Assembly (NCBI GenBank): GCA_013180625.2
Contig: SNVD02002538.1
Location: 372,001 to 436,000, forward strand
Reading direction: 5' to 3'
DNA length: 64,000 nucleotides
From: Boswellia sacra
Lineage: Eukaryota > Streptophyta > Magnoliopsida > Sapindales > Burseraceae
A program made the position numbers and the translations under genes. Below, one piece after another: positions 1-10,196 of this stretch; the stretch's first letter is position 1, and each line of letters opens with the position of its first letter. The notes beneath the pieces are model-generated. The model saw only the letters and a list, made by a program, of their open reading frames with translations. It was not told the DNA's origin and ran no database searches.

Positions 1-725
1 TTGAGTATGAAGTGAAGAACCTCCAAGTTGAGTTTTTAGTAAGTCATTAAAGAAATTCTTTATCAAATTAAAAATCAAAATATCATTTCAACAGTGACTT
101 TTGGCTGAAGAACATGAATTTTACAACATGGTTTATTATTCTGTCAAATTGCACTGTTTCTCTCCTTGCTTCCTCTTTCTCAAATAATTCCTGTTTCAAT
201 AGCATGAATTTCTTCATGCCATCAACATTTCACAATTATAAATGAACATTTACAAGAGTCTCGGAAGAACAGTTATCACTGTTGAATATAAATGTTTGAC
301 ATTGAGAGACGCCTATTCCTCAGCATTCATTGCTAGAATTACTTGTACATAATTTTTCCAGCTGAAAGAAACTACTCAGTTTGCTCTCCATACTCAGAAC
401 TTATATAATTCAATCGTTCGAAAACTGACTTTTATCAAATGGTTTCCACTAACACTGAATAACCTTAAGTCTCATCCTCTGTTACCATGATTAATACAAA
501 AATATTACAGTACCGAGAGTTGGAAACTCCCAGTAACGTTACCAAATCAACTAAATCCAAATTTAATAATAAAAATAATAAATTATACACAATTATATCA
601 TGTCCAATTTGGTAAATGACATCGGAATTGAAATTGGCAACAATGTAATTTATCTCTACATTGTAAATTTAAAGGCTTGTACATTAAAAAAATAATAATA
701 ATGATAATAATAAATTATAGGAGAC
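1..725 (-). other. Intron/non-coding part of the FQR1-like gene
   Basis: AT-rich sequence downstream (on the minus strand) of the FQR1-like first exon. The exon ends in a canonical GTAAGT donor at 724-729, so this stretch should be intron. I looked on the minus strand for the expected second exon (the C-terminal part of the flavodoxin fold) and did not find it, so it probably lies beyond the left edge. No other gene or clear repeat is seen. Confidence 0.55.
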
Positions 726-729
726 TTAC

Positions 730-1283
730 GCCGTGGTTTCTTGGCCGCCGCCTTGAGTGCCGGTACTGACAAAAAAACCAGCTGGTTTTCCGACAAGCTT
801 CCCTTCCTTCCACAGCTGGCCGGTCGAGTCAAAAAAAGCTTTCATTTGCGCGGCCATACACCCGTACCTCGTCGGGAACCCGAACAAAAAGCCGTCCGCC
901 TCCAGCAACTCCTCCGCGGAAATCTCCGGAATCCCCTCATTCTTCACCGGCGCTTTCATGTGCTCCAACACGTCTCTCGTCAACGTCTCCGGCACCCGAA
1001 ACAACACCCCTTCCACACCTTCCACTCCGTCAACGCCCTTCTTCATCCTCCTGGCCAGCGTCTCCACGTGGCCGTACATGGAATAGAACACGATAAATAT
1101 CTTCAATTTCGCGACCTCTCGCTGCGATATCGTAGTAACAGTCGTTTCGACGACGTTAATTTCGGACGTCTGTTCCGGGATTGGGACCGGAGGAGGCCCG
1201 TCGGAGTGTTCGTTTCGTGAATTACCAGCTTTGGCGGAAGGGTGTTTCTTCTTGCTTGGGACACAGCCGGCACCTTTCCCCAT
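730..1283 (-). CDS. FQR1-like NAD(P)H:quinone oxidoreductase, first coding exon (partial)
   Basis: First coding exon of a flavodoxin-like quinone reductase of the WrbA/FQR1 family, which reduces quinones by two electrons using NAD(P)H and FMN. The ATG is at 1283; codons upstream give no better start. The exon ends at 730 before a GTAAGT donor and encodes about 184 residues, so the C-terminal third is outside the window. Visible features are an N-terminal extension of about 60 residues rich in Lys, Pro and Thr, the FMN phosphate-binding stretch YSMYGHVETLA (about residues 67-77), a conserved FPTRYGCMAAQMKAF segment, and GKPAGFFVSTGTQGGGQET at the exon end. The protein starts MGKGAGC followed by SKKK, a pattern for N-myristoylation plus palmitoylation, so membrane attachment is inferred. 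Best match from memory is the Arabidopsis At4g36750 type, which has the same extended N-terminus. Confidence 0.93.
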
Positions 1284-1497
1284 CAAGAATTAGGTTATCC
1301 TTAAATGAGGATAGCTAGAACCCAACCACGGAGCAGGACTTGGAGAAACGGGGACAATTCTAGTTGCCGTTAACGTTGTTGGTGAAGTGAAGTGTTTTTA
1401 AGAGGTTTATGCGTTTGTGTGTGAAGTTAAAAGGCTGGAGCCTGGATCCGTGATGTTGTGGCGTGCAAATGCAGATTTCCGGCTGTTATTAACACCG

Positions 1498-1503
1498 CAC
1501 GTG
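1498..1503. promoter_or_regulatory. G-box (CACGTG) upstream of FQR1-like gene
   Basis: A CACGTG core in the context ccgCACGTGccgg lies about 215 bp upstream of the FQR1-like ATG. G-boxes bind bZIP and bHLH factors. Its function here is inferred only from position. Confidence 0.4.
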
Positions 1504-2325
1504 CCGGTTTGAAGCACGTAAACGATGTCGTTTTTTGTTTTTGTGTCCTTAGTCAATTAAAAATTAGGTTCACGTCCATTATTTTTTATTTAATAAATTA
1601 TTGTCCATCAATCATGTTGACATCTTTCATTTGATTGGCATTTGGCAGAATATTTGGAGATTTATTATATTATATTATGATCTATTTTGTGATTGGTTAT
1701 TGATGATGTATTCAACTCGGAAAGTTAGGTGGCTCAGTAATCTGTCAAGTAACTCTCAAGCAAAAAATAATTTATCCTTTTAACAAAAACGATAGAAAAG
1801 TCAAAACTCTTATATAAGCCTTGGGAGTTATATGTGTGTGTGAATAGACATATTTTTTTTTCTTTTGGCACAAATATTGTTTAGTATGATGGGTACAAAA
1901 TTCAGAATAAAAAATTATGTTAATTGGTTTTTTTAATAAATAAAATTTATGAAATTTGTCATATTAGACACGTTATAATAAACTTTTTAAGGCATAGATC
2001 ATAGAGTTTTGAAGTGAAAGCGGCAATAAAGTTGTACTTAATTATCATATTGACTCCTGCTTTAAAAAGGCGGAAAGCACAAAATATTGTTGGCTGCCAA
2101 TAACATTCGTCCGTACTTTTCTGTTGAGGCATCCACATCACGGAAGCAGTAATGGACGGAGTGAAGGCCTTGAGCCTGAGCCTGAGCCTGGTCCAGTTGA
2201 CAAGGCTGGAGCCCAACTACACTTGGATAGTTGCAGTGAATAAAAGTTGTTGGGCATCAGGGAAGTCCATTAGATTTAGGGATAACAAGAAAACCCGTGG
2301 ATCTTGGGCGGGATTTTCCTTGATT
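1504..2325. other. Intergenic, no gene seen
   Basis: AT-rich sequence between the FQR1-like promoter and the repeat cluster. Only short ORFs without recognisable domains are present. A short run of GAGCCT repeats is at about 2170-2190. Confidence 0.5.
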
Positions 2326-2566
2326 AGACTTCTTCTGGTTGGATGGTCCAACCCAACTCACCTCAGTTAAAGATACGTGACCTTGGGTTCCGATTGTGTC
2401 AGTTATTTCGAGAATATGTATCAAGTAATTCTATTCATCTCTTATTTTTTAACTCTTCGATCCTCATTTTTTTTTTTGACAATTTTTTACATTTTAATTT
2501 TTTACGTGGATTAAACTTCTTCCGATTGGATGGTCTAACCCAACTCACCCCAGTTAAAGACACGTG
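2326..2566 (+). repeat. Direct repeat pair of about 57 bp
   Basis: The segment at 2326-2381 (TAGACTTCTTCTGGTTGGAT, followed by CCAACCCAACTCACC and CAGTTAAAGA) recurs at 2511-2566 with only scattered substitutions. The copies are about 185 bp apart and flank an AT-rich stretch that is itself repeated at 3178-3300. The arrangement suggests rearranged remnants of the same retroelement whose integrase fragment follows. Confidence 0.6.
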
Positions 2567-3300
2567 CATGGTGCTTAGCTCACTTGTGTAAGACGGGTTA
2601 GCACGATCACATCGATGCTTCTCCCATTCCGTGCGAGATTCCTCCACTTCCACACAGATTGCTCGCAACTCATGCTCTACAAAGGTTCGCAAGCCCACGA
2701 GCTCTCGTGTAAGAGGTTGTGTAGCTCCTTTTCATAGGCATTACTAAACTCAAGAATGTTAGAATTTGTTGCTTGAGTGATCTCTCTATAGTCTGTCTCT
2801 AGGCCTTCGAGACGGTCGGAGAGGCTGTCAAGAAAATGAAGAAATGGGAGGACAATAAAAGACGATATCTCGCATTTCAAGAGGGAAACTTGGTGCTTAT
2901 CAAGCTACTACCCCAACAATTCAAGTCACTTCACAAAGTACACAAGGGGTTGATACGAAAATACGAAGGTCCTTTCCCTATTGTAGCGAGTGGACGAAAT
3001 CTCCTACAAAGTCCAATTGCCACCCAACCTTAAGATCCATCCGGTCTTTCATGTGAGTTTCATCAAGCCCTATTATGAAGATAATGAAGATCTAAGTAGA
3101 AGCGAGTCCAAGAAAGCACCTACAGCCGTCGTCACCGCATTCGACAAGAACATGGAATGCATCGGGTTTCCTTATGTGAGCTATTTCGAGAATATTTTGT
3201 ACAGTAATTTTATTCAGCTCTTACTTTTTTAATTACTTTTCAACCTCTTTTTTATTTTTTTATTTTTGAAAATTTTATCCATTTTAATTTTTTTAGCAAG
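2395..3300 (+). repeat. Diverged direct repeat (about 115 bp) flanking a gypsy relic
   Basis: The segment at about 2395-2510 (starting TCAGTTATTTCGAGAATATG) and the one at about 3175-3300 (TGAGCTATTTCGAGAATATT) share a common order: ATTTCGAGAATAT, then TAATTNTATTCA, CTCTTA, T-rich tracts and CATTTTAATTTTTT. They lie either side of the integrase-like relic. They may be degenerate LTR-edge or duplicated flanking sequence; divergence is too high to decide by eye. Confidence 0.4.
2836..3231 (+). pseudogene. Degenerate Ty3/gypsy pol fragment (integrase C-terminus)
   Basis: Two overlapping frames together carry the end of a plant Ty3/gypsy integrase. The first, at 2836-3033, has EGNLVLIKLLPQQF and KGLIRKYEGPFPIV. 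The second, at about 2990-3231, has SYKVQLPPNLKIHPVFHVS and IKPYYED. In intact elements these motifs are in a single frame (the GPF and HPVFHVS modules before the chromodomain), so a frameshift around 2990 breaks the ORF. The usual chromodomain is not found after 3232, so the piece is also truncated. No RT, RNase H or LTR pair is visible nearby. The family assignment is confident and the element is inactive. Confidence 0.85.
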
Positions 3301-4188
3301 CAAAGTATAATTTTACTATTGTGCTGGATTGTTGATTTTGTTGAAAAATCTTATCCTGAAAAACCAAGTTTAACGACTGTTGGGAGTAAATAGCTTTAAA
3401 AAGTTTTAATTAAAAAAAAAAAAAAAAGTAGATTTCTTAGACAAGACAATCTTGTTCCTGGCTGCCGCGCTTCACTTTTATACTTTTGTAGCGGAGCTCA
3501 CTACTTTTCATTTGTTTATGAGTAGGTGCTGGCCCTAAGTAGAGAGCATGCCAATCTATATCCATCCTGGGTTTTAAGAGGCAATGGATTCGATTAGCTT
3601 TCCTTTGATACTCAAAGGCACCGAAGAGCGGAAGAAAATAAAACAAAGAGGCGCCAATGAGTAGGAACCGTGAAATGTATCGAAGAAGAGAGCAAAAAGA
3701 CTTCGAGATCGAGATCAAAGTGGGGAATTTCAAAGTTTCTCACTGGGTTTTAACTATTGTCTGCCTCCTTAGCTCTAAATCAGTATTGCTTAGTTTTTTT
3801 TTTTTTATGCACCTTGACATGATGACTGAAAAGGATGGTCATAGTTCAAACTCTAATCTACGTAATCTTGTTTTGCTTATGAAGACGTAGATTAAAAGAA
3901 AAAAAAATTATTAAGTCACTTGTCTTTGAGACCATGCATTCTAAGTTAGAAGTATTTGCAAAAGAAGATAGGTTGAATTCAATACTTCAATTGGAGATCG
4001 AGAAGGATAATATTATAAAATAAATTAAGAAAAATAAAAATAGGGGGTAAAGAGTTCAAGGGTAGGGGTTGACCAGAACCATTCTATTTTGTATTCCAAA
4101 ACGAATTAGAAGTTTGGTGTGAATTTAATCAATTATTACTTATGATTTATCTATGGTCGGATTATATATTAATTTTTATAAAGTAGTA
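3301..4188. other. Intergenic; unassigned GC-richer patch at 3440-3760
   Basis: Mostly AT-rich. The patch at 3440-3760 is less AT-rich than its surroundings and open in two directions (98 codons on the minus strand, about 77 on the plus), but neither translation resembles a family I know. It may be another retroelement or gene fragment. No splice-supported model was found. Confidence 0.35.
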
Positions 4189-4367
4189 CTACATCCACAA
4201 CTCATCTACAATCATTTTTTATACAACTTAAGTTGGTAAGATATCAATGGGTGGGTATAGATAATTTTCATATCATTCAATTTAATTTTTTTTTATTTTC
4301 ATTTTTAACCTATCATTGTTAACTCAAGTTGTATAAAATATTGATTGTAAATGAGTTGTAAGTGGAG
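4189..4367. repeat. MITE with about 48-bp terminal inverted repeats
   Basis: The left arm starting CTACATCCACAACTCATC and the reverse complement of the right end, starting CTCCACTTACAACTCATT, match over about 48 bp, including TTTTATACAACTTRAGTT. There is no coding capacity. It is one of several related copies in the window that share the TACAACTNAAGTTG core. Confidence 0.8.
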
Positions 4368-4390
4368 CATAATTTGTTTTTAAGCAATGC

Positions 4391-4568
4391 TAGATATATA
4401 ACTAAATTGTACAATCTTACTCATACACCCTGACATGGCATAAATTCACTAGGGATAAAAATAAAAAATGAATTAACTAATTTTTAATAAAATGGGACCC
4501 ACACATATAATGAATTTATACCATGTCAAGTTGTATGGGTTAGGTTGTACAACTTTGTTGTATACCTA
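4391..4568. repeat. MITE with about 60-bp terminal inverted repeats (second subfamily)
   Basis: The left end TAGATATATAACTAAATTGT pairs with the reverse complement of the right end, TAGGTATACAACAAAGTTGT. Pairing continues through CATACANCNTGACATGGNAT to about 60 bp. A related copy is at about 9885-10035. The interior is AT-rich and non-coding. Confidence 0.8.
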
Positions 4569-5567
4569 ATATTATTATTCGTTTTTGTATTAATAGAAAT
4601 ATTAGAAATATAAAATTTAGAATTAGAGGCCGGTGATAGAATTAGGGTAGTTATCTAGCCCTTGTTGTTTAACTAATCAATTTTTTTTTCATATATATCT
4701 CAATAGTTTTATACTCAATTAAAATATTCAATAAAATTTTAAGGAAAATCATAAGTTCATGTGTCTCACATTTAACAGATATATCTCATATACCTTAATT
4801 CTCTTAAAGATCAAAAACCATAATTTCTGTATAATTTAGCTTCCCACAATTGGATTTAAATTCAAAAACTTGATAGCCTATCTACAACCCTTCTAATACT
4901 CTATTGTATCATAACAAGAAGTAATGTCTCTAATTTTGGTGCTCTGGTTAGCATTAGAAATTAAATTGTAATACTATTTATGCCCTTATGTCTCTCTCAA
5001 GTGAAATGTCATATTTACTCTTTGATCTTTTAAAATTTTAGAAATTTGAGAAGTGTTAGATTTGAATATGATATCTATAAGTTATAAAATTTGAACTTTA
5101 CCATCAAGCCAAAGGGATAATTTATTTTTTAGTGATCATAAAATATTTTTAACATATTTGAATGAAATAATCTAATTTTGTCCTCATTTCTTTCTTTTCT
5201 TCTTTAAAAAATCAAATAGAAAATAAAAATCTAATCAAAATAGAAAAATATACTTGATATAGATTTTATTTTGTATTTTCATTTAAATTTTATTTTTTTC
5301 ATTTTGATATAGATTTTAACTTTTTTTTCTTCATGATATAGATTTTTTTTTTTAATTTTGATTAGGTTTCTATTTTCTATTTGAATTTCTAAAAAAAAAA
5401 ATCAGATTGTTTAGATTTTGGTTAAGATTGTGTCATTTAGAATTTGAGTTTGGTACAATATAGGTATTATTGAAATTGGGTTTAGTTGTCGTGGGTTACT
5501 TTGATAAATAAGCCATTATTTCATTCAAATAACTTAAATAAATTTGTTCATTAAAAATCAAATTTTC
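4569..5567. other. Intergenic, AT-rich, no gene seen
   Basis: Very AT-rich DNA. An imperfect inverted arrangement of T-rich and A-rich ATATAGATTTT motifs at about 5190-5400 could form a weak foldback. No coding signal. Confidence 0.45.
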
Positions 5568-5642
5568 TCTTTAGCTCAGTGGTTGAGCTTACGTTTTGTA
5601 ACTTATGATTACGAGATTCAAATTCTAACACTTACCAATTTT
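5568..5642 (+). repeat. tRNA-like SINE head or tRNA pseudogene
   Basis: The sequence TTTAGCTCAGTGGTTGAGC at about 5570-5588 matches a tRNA A box (TRGCNNAGTGG). About 35 bp downstream, GAGATTCAAATTC (5613-5625) matches a B box (GGTTCAANYCC) with two changes. This spacing is that of an internal Pol III promoter in tRNA-derived SINEs. No full cloverleaf could be folded, so a functional tRNA is unlikely. It sits just left of the LTR-like insertion. Confidence 0.55.
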
Positions 5643-5702
5643 CTAAAATTTTAAAACATAAAATATTATATATGATATTTCACTTAAAAAATAATGACAT
5701 AA

Positions 5703-7113
5703 TGATAAGTGTCTATTTATATATCATTTTCATATCAATTCGTCCATGTTTCTTTGCTATATTCCTTGGTATTTTTATGTTTTTATGTGATTTTGATATT
5801 TGTAGGAGTTTTGGAGCAACTTGCACAAAAATGGAGTAAAACCCTTCATTTTCATCTCTGCTACTCAACCATATTCTTGAATTTAATTGTATTGATATAC
5901 AATGAACCCGATCACATATTATATACCGTTGGAAAGCTCTCGAAGTCTATTTTCTGGAGAAATTTACGGTTTATAAATTCATTCAGTGTACCAAAAGTTG
6001 TAATCAAAATAGTGTGAGAAGTATAGAAATGTAATTCCACAAAACACTGTAGCATATATAATACGGGATACTGTAGCAGGTTACTATAGCAGAGTATTTA
6101 AACACATTTTAGAGTTTTATTTTCATAACTGGAAGAGGGGAGAACGTGGTAGAGGCTGCATCTTTGGATTTCTCTCATCTCTTAGAGTTCTTAAAGGAAA
6201 TTGAAGGCTTGGAAAGAGGAAGAACTACAAATTCTAAGAGATTTCATCAGATTTGCTAAGTTTTTCATTTCCCTTTCATTTTCCGGAATTGCTATGTATT
6301 GTATTGTATTTGTATTGTGTCTGAATATGTGTAACTAAATCTGAATTGGTTGAGGGTGATTTCAAAGCCCTTGAATGGTGTTTGTGAGTTGATTGTGCAA
6401 GAAGTTATTATCCAATTCTCTAATTGAAGTTGCTTGTATTTTCCCATGTTCAATGCTTATGATTACTTGCTGATTGTATTTGGGTGGCCAACTGAATATA
6501 ATCTGGATATTGTCTATTGCTATATTAGAAATCTTGATCCGTAATTGTCTTGAATTTCTAATCATTAGTAGCAAAATTGTGATCAAAGATTGCAATTGGA
6601 GAATACAACCTAAGTTAAATAAACCGAGCTTGTGTGTTTATTGCTTAGATCAACCTATCTTTCTTATCGTAATGCATCCATTGAATTAAATTTAGAGAGC
6701 TTGTTTTAGGTTGTTTAATGGATAGAGCTTAAATAAAGAGCCTGTTTTATTTAACAACAAAGTAAGGAAAGATTGGGATAACAGAGCTTGTTGTTATCTA
6801 CGGTTGATAATTTCAATAGTGTAATTGGATGACAATTCTATGATTAATTAGCAAATCCATATCTTGTGGCAGAGAAGGATCCCTTAACCAGGTTTCTCTC
6901 ATTGAGTTTTCACTCAAATTAACTTTCTGTTTTGTTATTCTTTACTTGCATTAATATTTTATCTAGTTAATCAATCAACAAAACCCTCCTCATTTAGTTT
7001 ATTGTTGCTTTCGAATAACAAATTCAATTAGAATCAATCCTCGTGGGAACGATATCTTACTCATCACTTTATTACTTGTGCGACTAGTATACTTGCTAGT
7101 TTCAAACGCATCA
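5703..7113 (+). mobile_element. Solo-LTR-like element (1,411 bp), 5-bp TSD CATAA
   Basis: The element starts TGATAAGTGTC and ends AACGCATCA, that is TG...CA termini. It is bracketed by a perfect 5-bp direct repeat CATAA at 5698-5702 and 7114-7118. The length, termini and 5-bp duplication are those of a plant retrotransposon solo LTR. The 3' part contains CCTCGTGGGAACGATA and TTATTACTTGTGCGA, motifs I associate with Ty3/gypsy-type LTRs. No primer-binding site, gag or pol is inside, and no second copy lies in the window, so it probably arose by LTR-LTR recombination. A short non-autonomous element of TRIM or LARD type is the alternative. Confidence 0.75.
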
Positions 7114-7794
7114 CATAACTGGCATTATACCACCATTAATTTATTTTAATGAAAAATAATTAATGGTTAAGGGTTTAGTCTTTTTTTTTTTTTGGGAAAA
7201 GTCAGGGGGGTCCTGAAGCTTCCTCATATATTGGGGGGTTGGCTGGTAAATCCCCTAGAAATTGTAAATTAAAAAAAAAAAGTTGGATATGTTCGAAACA
7301 TTTGAACAGATATAATCTATCAATAACCATAGTTTCAAGCTTTAAGATATATAGAACTACATATTCATTCTTGGATATTTGTAGAGATTTTTATTTTGCT
7401 ACTGGAAAAATTTGTTAAGAAAAATAATAATAATTATCTGCCTTAGATCAATCACATCATATACAATAAACAAACACAAGGGCAAACAAAAAAAAAAAAT
7501 CACAAAATATATGCTATGTAACTTCACTAAATGAGTTAAAGGGAGGATGGATGTAGTAAAAAGATAGAATAAAAATAAACAAAAGTTAATCTGAAAATTA
7601 ACATAAAATATTGACAAAAATAATTTTAGTCTAAAATTTTTAATTGAATATAATCAAAAATAAGATTTAAAGAGTTATTTTGTGGGGCTAAATATTCACA
7701 ATTCCAGAAGTTAATTAAATGTCTCCCCACATGGCCACTGCTACCTAAAAGCCCGCATATCAGCTACTGGCCTCAAATCCTCATTAAACTTCTT

Positions 7795-8060
7795 CATTAT
7801 ACTTAAAATATCTTGCAATTGTCACGCGAGTAAATGTACTTGATCGGCCTAGAGTTGTCTTGGCCCCACCTTCAAATCCGTTATGCACCACAATTGTTAT
7901 TAGCTAAAGTGTGGCCACCAAGTATCAATAATCGAAATCGTAGTACTATAAGATACGGTACTTGAAAATGCAAGTGTGATTGTCTATGAATCTTTTGATT
8001 TTATTTTCAAAATAATGTAAAGATTTGTGATTAATATTAAATTTTAAAAAGAATTTATAC

Positions 8061-8091
<31 letters not shown>

Positions 8092-8360
8092 AACATATAA
8101 ACACGTACCTGCTCGTGAAACATTTTTGTTTTAAAAAGTTTTAATTATTTTGTTTGACACGGAATTTTGAATTATGCATTTAAAAAGAAAAAAATTGGGG
8201 AAATGATGATTATGTACTATTTAAAATATCTTGCTGCAATGTCACGAGATTGTCCCTTCCCATCAAACTCATTATGGACCAAAATTATCAGCTCACAATT
8301 ATTAACTGAGAGTTAACTATTGATATCACAATAGTACTAGAAGATACAGTAAGAGTATAT
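7795..8360 (+). repeat. Diverged direct repeat (7795-7990 and 8218-8360)
   Basis: Both segments share the order AAAATATCTTGC, CAATGTCACG, a CCTTC stretch, TTATGNACCA, AATTATTA, then GTACTANAAGATACNGTA. They differ by many small indels. They may be two fragments of one old repeat. A TA/GA microsatellite (about 8058-8091) lies between them. Confidence 0.45.
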
Positions 8361-8618
8361 GATTTATATTGCACGTGATACTGGGATAAATTTTAGACTG
8401 GTATCAGCACTCATTGGCAAATAAGTTTATTGGCCATTCAACCGCGGACAAAGCAAGCTGTTTTTCAATATAGGATAATAATCATAAGCACGGCCACCAA
8501 TCAACTGAAAATCAACTCAAGACCCCAACATGCTTTACACATAAGGGGCAATGATAACAATATGATCCCCAACCTTTGCATCAAATATAGCTGCGTGACA
8601 TTAATTTTACAATTTTGT

Positions 8619-8760
8619 TAGAATTATAATCCAAATATAATATAAAGTCTACGATCTAATATGATAATTAAGTGATAAAATCTTATTAGAGATATAACTT
8701 TCCTTATTTATTTTTGTTTTTTCATCTTTCAAGTGAATAGACTTTTAATTGTAAGTTTAG
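8619..8760. repeat. MITE copy
   Basis: The left end TTAGAATTATAATCCAAATA and the inverted right end (TAGACTTTTAATTGTAAG, inverted) match the ends of the element at 60838-60996, and the two share AAGTCTAC, AAGTGATAAAATTCT-like and TTTTTATTTTT-like stretches. Ends are degraded. Confidence 0.55.
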
Positions 8761-9274
8761 TATCACTGTTAATCTGAAATTTTATACCACGAGAAAGCGT
8801 ATACTTTATGCTACATTATTTTTCAAAATTCAACAACATATCTTTAAAATATCATATCAATTTAATTATCAATCATAGAAAGATATATAAGAATGCGGGC
8901 AACATGTTATCATTTTCATGACTTTGATGAAAGAATTGCACGATTTTAGAAAAGTAACTCTCCACAAAACCTAAAACTACTAGAACGAGATGGGAACGGA
9001 TGGAGAAGTCATCAACAAATGCGATGGAAGTGATAGCAATTTGGGCAACAAGATTACTTTTGAGGCTCTGATGTTTTTGGATTTAAGATTCTTGTATGTT
9101 TTTAATATTCATTTTTTTGAATATAGTTTATTATTATTATTATTGTTGTTGTTATTATTATTATTTACTATGATTCATAGTCAAATGCCTATATTACTCT
9201 CATATCGATAATTATTTCAAATGGGTTTCTAACATGATAGGTTTGATGTGACTATTCTAGTAATAATAATAATA

Positions 9275-9457
9275 CTACACCTATAACTCATTTACAACCG
9301 ACGTTTTTTACAATTTAAGTTGATAAAATCTTATTAAAGATACAATTACCATATCATATATTGTAACTTCTATTATTCATTTTTTTTTCCTCTTCTAATG
9401 AATTTTCGTCAACTTAGGTTGTAAGGAGATGGTTATAGAATTTGATCGTAGATTTAG
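9275..9457. repeat. MITE copy
   Basis: CTACACCTATAACTCATTTA at the left and the inverted TAAATCTACGATC end at the right flank an interior with TACAATTTAAGTTGATAAAA and its inverted partner GTCAACTTAGGTTGTA. Same family as the copy at 4189. An ATT/GTT microsatellite (about 9127-9168) is just upstream. Confidence 0.65.
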
Positions 9458-9884
9458 CTTTGCTTTTCCAACAATTGATGGTAGTGTCATTTGACGTGTC
9501 TTATGAAAGTGTCTAGAAACTTTACATAGCTAACAAAAAATAATTGGTCGAACATGTGTATACTCCTCAATAGCATCAACTATTTTGGAAGGTTGGTTTT
9601 AGCATTCGACCGAATGTTAATGATTTTTAGGACATAAAGAGAGATAATTTAAGTTTTAAAAGTTTATTTTTGTCATGTATTAAGCCGAACCATAAAGATA
9701 GTCAATGAAGTTAATCTAACCTACTTTGGTCTAAAAAATTGGAATGGATAATAATAAATATCAGGTCACTATATATTATCCTTTGTAATAACTAATTAAT
9801 TCCATATTACATGGGGATAATTTCAAAATTATATCAAAACTCTTTTACAAGTGCTATTTTTTGAGTAGTTATAGGAATACAACC

Positions 9885-10035
9885 AATCCAAATAACTAAA
9901 TCTATACAATCTGACATGACATAAATTCAATGGATGTATAAAAATGGAAAAATTATTTTTTTAATAAAAAAGTGTGACTCCTCCATCCAATCACTTTCTG
10001 CCAACTTAAGTTGTATGGATTTAATTGTATATCAA
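9885..10035. repeat. MITE copy (subfamily of 4391-4568)
   Basis: AATCTATACAATCTGACATG on the left pairs with AACTTAAGTTGTATGGATTT on the right. TIRs are degraded but in the same order as the copy at 4391-4568. No coding capacity. Confidence 0.5.
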
Positions 10036-10196
10036 GAATTATTTATGTCTTATTAATTTGATCACTGGTGCTAGATTTATAACTTATATATAACTCAAAT
10101 TTTGCAACCTAATGTGGCAAAATAAAAAACAAAATGAATAAGAAATTTTGTCACGTAAACTGTCGCATCATTATTGAAATTTGATATGACCAAGCA

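Noticed and set aside
741..1220. Plus-strand ORF of 159 codons over the FQR exon
   Set aside because: Shadow of the minus-strand coding exon, with no domain.
3437..3733. Minus-strand 98-codon ORF as a gene
   Set aside because: Open frame and less AT-rich, but no recognised family, start context or splice support; left as an unassigned patch.
5568..5642. Functional tRNA gene
   Set aside because: A and B boxes are present, but no acceptor stem or full cloverleaf could be paired.
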